Assembly (NCBI RefSeq): GCF_029960665.1
Contig: NZ_JASBRB010000006.1
Coordinates: 120,258-184,257, forward strand
DNA: 64,000 nucleotides
Reading direction: 5' to 3'
Origin: Pseudarthrobacter sp. AL07
Lineage (GTDB): Bacteria > Actinomycetota > Actinomycetes > Actinomycetales > Micrococcaceae
Made by a program: the position numbers and the translations under genes. The first letter of the stretch is position 1, and each line of letters starts with the position of its first letter. Positions 44,531-51,632 of this stretch are shown here, piece after piece. A model generated the notes under the pieces. That model was not told the origin of the DNA and searched no databases. It worked only from the letters and a program-made list of their open reading frames with translations.

Positions 44531-45628
44531 TCAGAGTTCGAGGTTGACGGGTCCGGCGGCTGCCGAGACACACGTTTGGATTAGTTGGCCGGGTTCGCCG
44601 TGGACCTCGTTGGTGCGAAGGTCACGGACCTGTCCGGCCAGGAGCGGGGTCAGGCAACTGTGGCAGATTCCCATTCGGCAGCCGCTGGGCATGAGCACCC
44701 CGGCGTCCTCGCCGACGTCGAGCAGCGGAGTATCGCCGTCGGCGTCAACTTCCCGGTCCGACGCCTCAAAGGTGACCAGGCCGCCGTCGTGCCCCACACC
44801 CCCTGCGAAGGTGGTGTTGAACCGTTCAATCATCAGGTTGCCGGGATCGCCGGCGATGGCAACATCGGATCCAGGGGCGCCGGCGGTGAGGGACGCCTGC
44901 TTCCACAGGGCCTCGGCGTCGTCCAGGAAACTGTCCGGACCGCACGCGTACGCGGCCCGTTCCTTCCAGTCCGGGCAGATCTCATCGAGCTCGGCCGTGT
45001 TGGTCAGGTCCATCCGGCCCTGTTCGCCGGTGTACCAGTGGGCCAGCCGGAAGTTGGGGAACTGGTCAGCCAGTTCGGCGAGTTCCTCGCGGAAGAGGCT
45101 GTCGCCGGGCGTGCGGGCCGAGTGCACCAGCACGACGTCGGCATCCGGGCGGCGCGGAACAAGGGTGCGGATCATGGACATCACCGGAGTGATGCCGCTG
45201 CCGGCGGTGACCATAAGGAGCGGCCTGGGGTGCTCGGGAAGCACGAAGTCGCCCTGCGGGGGTGCCAGGAAAAGGACGTCACCAGGTTTGGTGGTCCGAA
45301 CCAGGGTTCCGGAAACTGCGCCGACGTCGGTGACGGTGATGGCGGGGTCCTTGCCGGCGGGGGCGCTCAGCGAATAGGAGCGCCAGTGGCGGACGCCGTC
45401 GAGCTCAACGCCGATGCGCGCCCACTGGCCGGCCAGGTGCGAATGCCAGCCGCGGCCGGGACGAAAGAAAATGGTGGCCGACTGCGCCGTTTCCTGGACC
45501 ACGCGGGTCACCACTCCGCGGAGTTGGCGCGCAGAGAAGACAGGGTTGAAGAGCGCCAGAATATCTTCCGGTGCCAATGGCGTGGTCAGTACGGAAGCCG
45601 CCTGTGCCAGCTGACGTAGCCGGATCAT
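44531..45628 (-). CDS. ferredoxin reductase with C-terminal 2Fe-2S domain, partner of desaturase
   Basis: From ATG 45628 this has 365 residues: FAD-binding domain (R-S-Y-S-L-S about 107), NAD-binding domain (T-A-G-S-G-I-T-P near 160) and C-terminal plant-type 2Fe-2S domain with Cys in S-G-C-R-M-G-I-C-H-S-C and a final I-Q-T-C-V. It passes electrons from NAD(P)H to the downstream desaturase. Upstream in-frame starts (45688 or 45706) exist. The 13-base repeat TCATGCAGTAAAA overlaps both candidate starts. Confidence 0.92.
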   Translation of the reverse strand: MIRLRQLAQAASVLTTPLAPEDILALFNPVFSARQLRGVVTRVVQETAQSATIFFRPGRGWHSHLAGQWARIGVELDGVRHWRSYSLSAPAGKDPAITVTDVGAVSGTLVRTTKPGDVLFLAPPQGDFVLPEHPRPLLMVTAGSGITPVMSMIRTLVPRRPDADVVLVHSARTPGDSLFREELAELADQFPNFRLAHWYTGEQGRMDLTNTAELDEICPDWKERAAYACGPDSFLDDAEALWKQASLTAGAPGSDVAIAGDPGNLMIERFNTTFAGGVGHDGGLVTFEASDREVDADGDTPLLDVGEDAGVLMPSGCRMGICHSCLTPLLAGQVRDLRTNEVHGEPGQLIQTCVSAAAGPVNLEL

Positions 45629-45697
45629 GCAGTAAAACCTAATGCGGCGCGAGCCATATTTCTCTCTCCTGACCGTTACCGCAGTCATGCAGTAAAA
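45625..45697. repeat. 13-bp direct repeat at the reductase start region
   Basis: TCATGCAGTAAAA occurs at 45625-45637 and 45685-45697, exactly 60 bases apart, each overlapping a possible ATG on the minus strand. It may be a regulator-binding pair on one DNA face, or a local duplication. Confidence 0.6.
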
Positions 45698-45838
45698 ATG
45701 GGGCACTTAGCCCCCTAAGCCCCCTACAAGCCTAACGGCTGTGGCTTATGGATGGTTCCTTGAGTAATATTACTAAGGATACTGACTAGTATCCACTGCA
45801 GGTCACGCGAATAGCCAGACCGACGGCGGGGACGGTTG

Positions 45839-46042
45839 TCAGCGGCTGTCCCGGTCCTCGAACTCCTCGTCGAGGTCATGGTGCCTGAACTCCGTCTCCG
45901 GATTCGGTTCGCCCTCGGCCACGTACTCATAGTCCAATTGACGCTGAACCTGGCTGTCCAGAACCTGTAGCTCCCGGTCCGGAACGGTGGAAAGATCTTC
46001 CGGGAACTCGTCTTCCGGCGTCAGGTGTAGTTTTTCGGACAT
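45839..46042 (-). CDS. small acidic hypothetical protein
   Basis: This 67-residue protein is rich in Asp/Glu (P-E-D-E-F-P-E-D-L) and ends in a Glu/Asp-rich tail (H-D-L-D-E-E-F-E-D-R). It has no Cys, signal or membrane segment. GAGAGGCTCACC precedes ATG. I do not recognise the family. Confidence 0.6.
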   Translation of the reverse strand: MSEKLHLTPEDEFPEDLSTVPDRELQVLDSQVQRQLDYEYVAEGEPNPETEFRHHDLDEEFEDRDSR

Positions 46043-46162
46043 GGTGAGCCTCTCTGGGCCGTGAGGAATAACCGGGCCTCAATGGCCCGCACCTTCTCAG
46101 GATATTACGTTCCGGGCGGATCACCCAGCGGAATCAGCCCTGGATCAGGAACGGGCCGGGGT

Positions 46163-46855
46163 TCAGCCGACGGCGGCCGCAATGTGCCGGGCGATGTTGC
46201 CCAGCAATTTGGCATTGAAGTCAACGCCCAACTGGTCCCGCCTGTCCCGCAGCGCGCTGCCCGCAAAATACCTGTTGTCCTCATCGTCAACGCTCGGCAG
46301 GATGCTCCGGCTGACGGAGACACGCGGCTGATGGCTGTGTCCTGTCGCGGCCCAGGCGTCCCGGAAGAGTTGGATTTGCTCTACCTGCAACTGGTCGAAG
46401 GGGATACCGGTGTCCTCGGTGAGCAGGGTGGAGCTCATCAGGTTCATGCCAAGCCCGGCCGCCCACACGGCGGTGTTGCGGCTTCCCGCCCCCACCAGAT
46501 CCGCTCCGCGAGACCCGGCGACTGCGGCTGGATCGGCAACAGGCCGGCGGCACCGCCGGCGTAGCGCGGGTCCGCCTCGGCCACTCCGGCGCCGCTGTTG
46601 GCGTGCCGCAACTGGGCTGTGTGCCGGCGGGCCATGTCTGCGTCGGTTTCATTTTCTGCTGGCTGCCAGCAGCGGGAACGGGGACGCCTGCTGACGGGCG
46701 AAGTGGTGCACGCGGAAGAACGCGCCGTCGATTCCGAGTTCCTCGGCGGCCACCGCCAGCTCAATGCCCTGACGCAGGGCCTCGCCGGCGGTGCTGGTGC
46801 GGGAGCCCTGGCCGGGGCCCCAATGGCCGAACGAAAGGAATCCAATGCGTCGCAT
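46163..46855 (-). pseudogene. LLM-class flavin-dependent oxidoreductase with internal deletion and frameshifts
   Basis: The start M-R-R-I-G-F-L-S-F-G-H-W (ATG 46855) and A-V-A-A-E-E-L-G-I-D-G-A-F-F are typical of bacterial luciferase-like monooxygenases. After F-P-L-L-A-A the frame breaks and the next 80 or so residues are absent. Pieces D-A-D-M-A-R-R-H-T and L-P-I-Q-P-Q-S-P follow in another frame, then M-N-L-M-S-S-T-L-L and F-R-D-A-W-A-A-T in a third. The last part ends N-I-A-R-H-I-A-A-A. About 230 of 340 residues remain. Confidence 0.8.
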
Positions 46856-46929
46856 GTATGGCCCAACCTCCCTGCGGCGGGCCGCATTCCCGGTTGGCCG
46901 TGAGTCTGCCGGTGTCCAGCCCCTGAACG

Positions 46930-47328
46930 TCAAAACATCGGCAGCAGAAAGCCGGCGACAAGCGCCACGGCACCGATCCCGGCGAGCACCCGGCCAAGCA
47001 CGACGGCGGTCCGCCCCACCGGTTCGGGCGCTGCGGTCTGCCACTGCGTGGGGCGCTTGGGGTGGTAGTAGATCGGCAGGGTGTCGCCCACGGCCAGGTC
47101 CTTGATGTCGTGGGGTGACATCGGGGCGTGGTGGACCTGGTACTTGCGGTCAAACCAGCGGAAGCCCGTTCCGGTAGCGTCCGCGTAGACCACTGCTTCC
47201 GCAATGTTCCAAGGGTGCACAAACCGCCGGAGGATGCCCGAGTAGAACAACAGGGCAAGCCCCGGCGGAAGGCACAGCCAGGTCATCATTTCCAGAATGG
47301 GACCTGCCATTTCAAGCGCAGTGGGCAT
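46930..47328 (-). CDS. DUF3592-like membrane protein
   Basis: From ATG 47328 this has 132 residues, with N- and C-terminal hydrophobic helices (about 13-32 and 107-130). Between them is a soluble segment with V-G-D-T-L-P-I-Y-Y-H-P, the DUF3592 pattern. The function is unknown. An ATG at 47364 is an alternative start; neither has a strong ribosome site. Confidence 0.7.
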   Translation of the reverse strand: MPTALEMAGPILEMMTWLCLPPGLALLFYSGILRRFVHPWNIAEAVVYADATGTGFRWFDRKYQVHHAPMSPHDIKDLAVGDTLPIYYHPKRPTQWQTAAPEPVGRTAVVLGRVLAGIGAVALVAGFLLPMF

Positions 47329-47381
47329 AGCAATGATGCTACCGGGAGTTCCGACCCCCAGCATGAGCCTGCCCGGCGGAA

Positions 47382-47543
47382 TCAGCCGATGGGCTCGGCC
47401 ATCTGCTCCACCACGTACTGGGCATCCACGGTGGATCCGGTCACGGGGTCTGTCATCTCCACTTTCCAGCTGCGGGCGTACTGGTTCACGCCGCTGGTCA
47501 TGGCCACCGTGCCGGAATTGAGGACCGTCCTTTTTGTCCACAT
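47382..47543 (-). CDS. possible small protein, 53 residues
   Basis: An ATG-initiated frame reads M-W-T-K-R-T-V-L-N-S-G-T-V-A-M and ends V-V-E-Q-M-A-E-P-I-G. Codon use looks genuine and the composition is soluble, but I know no family. Its start lies inside one arm of the 15-base inverted repeat at 47531-47587. The GntR gene ends 51 bases upstream, so it could be cotranscribed or be a remnant. Confidence 0.4.
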   Translation of the reverse strand: MWTKRTVLNSGTVAMTSGVNQYARSWKVEMTDPVTGSTVDAQYVVEQMAEPIG

Positions 47544-47587
47544 AATGCACCCAAAACGCCTTTTACCTCGAGTTATGTGGACAAAAA
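47531..47587. repeat. 15-bp perfect inverted repeat
   Basis: TTTTTGTCCACATAA (47531-47545) and TTATGTGGACAAAAA (47573-47587) are perfect complements separated by 27 bases. The T/A-flanked arms could form a terminator-like stem after the GntR gene, but the loop is long. A mobile-element scar or operator pair is possible. Confidence 0.7.
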
Positions 47588-47594
47588 CTCTCCA

Positions 47595-48251
47595 TCAGGC
47601 GCGGAGCAGGATATCCCGGGTGACGGCCAAGTGATGATCAATAGCCTCCTGCGCCTTAGCGGCATCGCCGGACACCAGGGCATCGAGGATGTCCTGGTGT
47701 TCGGCGCACACCTTTCCGCGCCGGTCACCGGTGCGGAACAGGGCAGCGACGCCCACCAGGATCTGCCGGACATGCAGTTTGCTGTACGTTCGGGAGATGA
47801 GCTCATTGCCCGCGGCGTCGATCAGCAGCTGATGGAAGAGGGTGTCCAACCGGATGAACTCCTGCGCAGCGTCCGCATTCAGCTCATTCGGAAGCTGGGC
47901 CTGCTGGTCGAGGGTGTCCTGCATGGTTTCCGCAGGAACGCGGCGCTGTTCGATCACCAGGCGGGCGGCATGGCTTTCCAGCACACCCCGGAGCTCCATA
48001 AGTTCCGACATTTCGCGGCCCGTTACCGGCGGAACATAGGCACCGCGCTGCGGAATCAGTTCCACCAGGCCGTCGGAGACGAGCAGCAGAAGCGCCTCCC
48101 GGACCGGAGTTCGCGAGACGCCGATCTCCGCGGCCAGTTCCTGCTCGTTCAGGAACTTCCCCTGCACCTCCGGGTCAATCAGGATGTTTTCCCGCAGGTA
48201 CGCGTACGCCTTCTCGCGGCCGGACGCCGACGTCGCCGAACTTTTTCGCAT
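47595..48251 (-). CDS. GntR/FadR-family transcriptional regulator
   Basis: This 218-residue protein has an N-terminal winged helix (L-A-A-E-I-G-V-S-R-T-P-V-R-E-A-L, about 40-55). A C-terminal FCD ligand domain has R-L-D-T-L-F-H, with His near 145 and A-E-H-Q near 195 as the metal-binding positions. FadR-subfamily regulators respond to organic acids. It is divergent from the nitrilase-like gene, whose substrate or product is a plausible effector. Confidence 0.9.
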   Translation of the reverse strand: MRKSSATSASGREKAYAYLRENILIDPEVQGKFLNEQELAAEIGVSRTPVREALLLLVSDGLVELIPQRGAYVPPVTGREMSELMELRGVLESHAARLVIEQRRVPAETMQDTLDQQAQLPNELNADAAQEFIRLDTLFHQLLIDAAGNELISRTYSKLHVRQILVGVAALFRTGDRRGKVCAEHQDILDALVSGDAAKAQEAIDHHLAVTRDILLRA

Positions 48252-48283
48252 ACATTATGTATACAACAGACTGGAGTAATTTC
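48248..48283. promoter_or_regulatory. GntR operator candidate in the GntR-nitrilase intergene
   Basis: The sequence CATACATTATGTATACAACAG contains the palindrome GTATAC and partial dyad TACAT/ATGTA, overlapping the gntR start codon. The next gene's ribosome site (GGAG) is within 20 bases. FadR-type operators are typically short palindromes with T-G-T/A-C-A, consistent with autoregulation and control of the divergent gene. Confidence 0.5.
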
Positions 48284-49078
48284 ATGCGTTTAGCAGTGGC
48301 CCAAATCATCTCCGGCGCCGATCTGGCCGCCAACCTGGAGCTAATCCGAGACTACGCCACGCGGGCCAAAGCCGCCGGAGCCGAGCTCGTGGTGTTCCCG
48401 GAAGCCGCCATGCGCGCCTTCGGCAACAGCCTGACGGACATTGCCGAACCGCTGGACGGGCCGTGGGCCGCCGCCGTCCGCAGCATTGCCCACGAGCTGG
48501 ACATCACCGTGGTAGCGGGCATGTTCACCCCTGGCGGGGGTGGCCGGGTGCGGAATACCTTGCTGGTCACCGGCCCGGGCGTCGAGACCTCCTACGACAA
48601 GATCCACCTCTTTGATGCATTTGGTTTCGCCGAATCCGATACCGTCGACGCCGGAACAGCCCCCGTGACCTTCGAGGTGGGCGGCACCACTTTCGGCTTG
48701 GCCACCTGCTACGACGTACGTTTCCCGGCACTGTTCACGGCCAACGCCAAAGCCGGCGCCCAGGTCAACATTGTCTGCGCCTCGTGGGGGGCCGGCGAGG
48801 GCAAAGCTGAACAGTGGGACCTCCTGGTCCGCGCCCGCGCCCTGGACAGCACCACCTTCGTAGTGGCCACCGGTCAGGGAGATCCGGCGAGCGTCGGCAT
48901 CGCCTCCGCCGGCAAGGCTCCCACCGGCGTTGGCCACAGCGCCGTCATCTCTCCCCTGGGTGCTGCCCTGGTGGCCCTCGGCGGCAAACCGGAACTCGCC
49001 GTCGTCGACATTGACCAGTCCGTCGTAGCAGAGGTCCGCGGCAAACTGCCTGTCCTGGCTAACGCCCGGACCTTCTGA
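48284..49078 (+). CDS. nitrilase-superfamily carbon-nitrogen hydrolase
   Basis: From ATG 48284 (GGAG seven bases upstream) this has 264 residues. The Glu-Lys-Cys triad is visible: E in V-F-P-E-A-A, K in Y-D-K-I-H-L and C in A-T-C-Y-D-V-R-F. The family includes omega-amidases and N-carbamoyl hydrolases; the C-Y-D-V-R-F motif is typical of Nit2-like omega-amidase proteins. The GntR regulator next door suggests induction by an amide or acid. An open frame begins 27 bases earlier but overlaps the operator. Confidence 0.9.
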   Translation: MRLAVAQIISGADLAANLELIRDYATRAKAAGAELVVFPEAAMRAFGNSLTDIAEPLDGPWAAAVRSIAHELDITVVAGMFTPGGGGRVRNTLLVTGPGVETSYDKIHLFDAFGFAESDTVDAGTAPVTFEVGGTTFGLATCYDVRFPALFTANAKAGAQVNIVCASWGAGEGKAEQWDLLVRARALDSTTFVVATGQGDPASVGIASAGKAPTGVGHSAVISPLGAALVALGGKPELAVVDIDQSVVAEVRGKLPVLANARTF

Positions 49079-49448
49079 CCCCGCGGGCCGGCCCGGCGAA
49101 TTCTCCCCGCGAGGGCCGGCCGCAAGGGCGGTGAGTCGCCGTTCATTTTCAGGAAACGTTGCCCTTTTCAGCGCCCGACGGCGACTTCTCACCACGTGCG
49201 CGCACCGCCGCCCGCCGTCGCTGGCACCAAGGGCGCAAGGCTTCCTGCCGGAGCGTCATTCAACAGGTTCTGTTTACACGCCGGAAACATCACGGTCATG
49301 CGATCTTCACGAAAGACGCCGGTCCGTAACCTGTCCGCAACTTAGTGAAGTGCAAACGGAAACACGCGGCGGCAAATATTGATCGGGGGGATACGCGGGA
49401 CACCTATGAGAAGTCCCCGTATTCAGGATCAATGAAAGGGACCCACCG
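49079..49448. promoter_or_regulatory. upstream region of ammonium transporter with GlnR-box-like sequence
   Basis: In this 370-base non-coding region TTTAC (49273-49277), six bases, GAAAC (49284-49288), six bases, GTCAT (49295-49299), six bases, TTCAC (49306-49310) are regularly spaced. The first two match the actinobacterial GlnR consensus gTnAC-N6-GaAAC in four of five and five of five positions. The others are weaker. It lies about 140 bases before amt, as at other GlnR-controlled amtB promoters. The rest of the region shows no gene. Confidence 0.55.
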
Positions 49449-50756
49449 GTGGAGATCACTGCGCAACACGTCTGGATGATGATCGCGGCGGCAATGGTGC
49501 TGCTTATGACACCCGGACTCGGTCTTTTCTATGGCGGCATGACGCGTGCCAAGGCAGCACTGAACATGATCATGATGAGCTTCATCTCTGCCGGGATCGT
49601 GGGAGTTGTGTGGGTCCTGTGGGGTTATTCCATGACCACCGGCGACGGAATCCTCGGCATTTTTGGCGACCCTTTCGCCAACTTCGGGCTGCAGAACCTC
49701 ATGGGCTCCCCTGACCTCATCAAAGCCGGTTTCAGCGCCACCTTCGCCATCATCACCGTGGCCCTCATCAGCGGCGCCATCGCGGACCGTGCCAAGTTCA
49801 GCGCGTGGGCAGTGTTTGTGCCGCTTTGGGTCACGCTGGTCTATTGCCCCCTGGCCTACATGATCTGGGGCGGCGGGCTCATGAGCGCCGGCGGAGCCAT
49901 CACCCAGGTCTTCGGCCAGGTCATCGACTTCGCCGGCGGTGCAGTGGTGGAGATCAGCTCGGGCACGGCGGCCCTGGTCCTGGCCCTGGTGGTTGGCCAG
50001 CGCCACGGCTTCGCCAAGGATCCCAGCCACCGCCCACACAATGTCCCCTTCATCATGCTCGGCGCGGCCATCCTGTGGTTCGGCTGGTTCGGGTTCAATG
50101 GCGGCGCCGCCACCACCGCGGAGCAGGCCGGCCTGATCTGGATCAACACCCTGGTAACCCCGGCCGCGGCCATGCTCAGCTGGCTGCTGACGGAGAAGAT
50201 CCGCCACGGCCACCCCACGTCTCTAGGCGCAGCCTCCGGTGTTGTGGCCGGCCTGGTGGCCATCACACCGTCCTGCGCCAACATCAGCCCAGTGGCCGCC
50301 ATCGGTCTGGGCCTGGTTGCCGGTGCAGCCAGCTGCGTGTTTGTTGACCTGAAGTACCGGTTCGGCCTTGACGACTCCCTGGACGTGGTGGGAGTGCACC
50401 TCGGCGGCGGGCTCATCGGCACACTCGCCCTGGGCTTCATCGCCCTCCCCGTGGACGGCCAGGGCGGCGGCCTCTTCTACGGCGGCGGTCTCCAGCAGCT
50501 GACGGCTCAGGCCGTAGCGGTAGTGGTCACAGTGGCCCTCTCCGGTGGCGTGACCCTGGTGATCGGCCGGGCCATCAACAAGACCATCGGGTTCCGGGTG
50601 AGCTACGAAGCCGAGATGGTAGGCGTGGATCTTTCCGAGCATGCCGAGACCGCCTACGCCTTCGGTGGGCTTGGCAGCCACTTCAACCCGCTGGTCCGCC
50701 GGACGCCGGAACCTGCTGCGGCTCCTGCTCCCGCCAAGGAAGACACCTTCGCCTAA
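49449..50756 (+). CDS. amt: ammonium transporter (Amt family)
   Basis: This 435-residue protein has about 11 membrane helices with L-G-L-F-Y-G-G (about 25-31), conserved D in V-I-D-F-A-G-G and G-F-N-G-G. It starts at GTG with AAAGGGA upstream. The first twin-His position is Glu (A-V-V-E-I-S-S-G instead of V-V-H-I-N), while the second is His in V-V-G-V-H-L. Glu at that position is known from some fungal Mep proteins and alters conduction. No glnK or glnD gene follows in the window, unlike the common amtB-glnK-glnD operon. Confidence 0.93.
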   Translation: MEITAQHVWMMIAAAMVLLMTPGLGLFYGGMTRAKAALNMIMMSFISAGIVGVVWVLWGYSMTTGDGILGIFGDPFANFGLQNLMGSPDLIKAGFSATFAIITVALISGAIADRAKFSAWAVFVPLWVTLVYCPLAYMIWGGGLMSAGGAITQVFGQVIDFAGGAVVEISSGTAALVLALVVGQRHGFAKDPSHRPHNVPFIMLGAAILWFGWFGFNGGAATTAEQAGLIWINTLVTPAAAMLSWLLTEKIRHGHPTSLGAASGVVAGLVAITPSCANISPVAAIGLGLVAGAASCVFVDLKYRFGLDDSLDVVGVHLGGGLIGTLALGFIALPVDGQGGGLFYGGGLQQLTAQAVAVVVTVALSGGVTLVIGRAINKTIGFRVSYEAEMVGVDLSEHAETAYAFGGLGSHFNPLVRRTPEPAAAPAPAKEDTFA

Positions 50757-50822
50757 GGACAGAGGCTACTGAACGCCTTCTGACGCCTCCGGTTGAGCCC
50801 GTTCAGCCTGACGTGAACGGGC

Positions 50823-51419
50823 TCAGTCGGCCAGGATCTGGTAGAGCGCGCGGCGGGTTTCGTCGAGCTTTTCCACCGCGGCATTGCGCTGTTCTTCCGT
50901 GGCTGCCGTGCGGAACTGATGAATGACCCCCATCAGCTTGCCCACACTCTGGTGGAAGGCCTGCCCGGATCCTTCCGCATCGCTGTTCCACGCGTTCTCC
51001 AGCTCCTCCGCATGCTCGGCCACATAGGCCTTGCCCGCATCGGTGAGGGTGAAGTCGGTCCGCCGGCCCTCGCTGAGGGGCTCAATCAGGTCCTCGTCCA
51101 CCAGTTGCTGCAGGGTCGGGTAGATCGACCCCGGGCTGGGCCGCCATGCCCCCGACGTTTTCTCCGCGATGGTCTTGATCAGGCCATAACCGTTGGAGGG
51201 GGACTCGGCCAGGAGGGACAGGATGGCCCACCGGACATCACCCCTGCTTGCCCGCCGGGGACCCGGACCGAAGCCGGGACCAAACCCGCCACCCGGACCG
51301 AAGCCCGGGCCGAATCCTCCGCCGCGGTGCCCGTGCGGTCCGCGACGGCCCCTGCCACGCTCAAACCGTCCCCGCCCGAACGTCGGTTCCAAAAACTTGT
51401 CGTCGTGAATGCCTTTCAT
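50823..51419 (-). CDS. PadR-family transcriptional regulator with Gly-rich N terminus
   Basis: From ATG 51419 (GGAGG upstream) this has 198 residues. Residues about 15-55 are Gly/Arg/Phe-rich with repeated G-F-G-P-G. A PadR winged helix follows (W-A-I-L-S-L-L-A-E-S-P-S-N-G-Y-G-L), with P-S-P-G-S-I-Y-P-T-L-Q-Q-L. The C-terminal half is a helical dimerisation domain. The Gly-rich extension is like that of PadR proteins adjacent to drug-efflux genes, though none is adjacent here. A strong dyad upstream suggests autorepression. Confidence 0.9.
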   Translation of the reverse strand: MKGIHDDKFLEPTFGRGRFERGRGRRGPHGHRGGGFGPGFGPGGGFGPGFGPGPRRASRGDVRWAILSLLAESPSNGYGLIKTIAEKTSGAWRPSPGSIYPTLQQLVDEDLIEPLSEGRRTDFTLTDAGKAYVAEHAEELENAWNSDAEGSGQAFHQSVGKLMGVIHQFRTAATEEQRNAAVEKLDETRRALYQILAD

Positions 51420-51475
51420 GGTGGCATCCTCCCTTTCCTTCGTTCTTAATGAATGGTTATCGGTCAACTACTCAC

Positions 51476-51505
51476 CGATACTTAACGATATATCGGTATG
51501 TATCG
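51476..51505. promoter_or_regulatory. 30-bp dyad, PadR operator candidate
   Basis: CGATATATCG (51486-51495) is a perfect palindrome. Outer arms CGATAC (51476-51481) and GTATCG (51500-51505) are complementary around the same centre (51490.5). The site lies 56 bases upstream of the PadR start, and also 130 bases before the rightward class A PBP. It could control both. Confidence 0.7.
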
Positions 51506-51632
51506 CGCGACAAGACCCGGCACGGAACCAGGGGACGGTAAGTACCGGGTTGGCATCAGTTGGTCCAGCATCTGGATGCAACAGGTGCAGCGGCGTATCC
51601 TGTTCACACGTCGCGAGCTTGAGGGCTGAACA

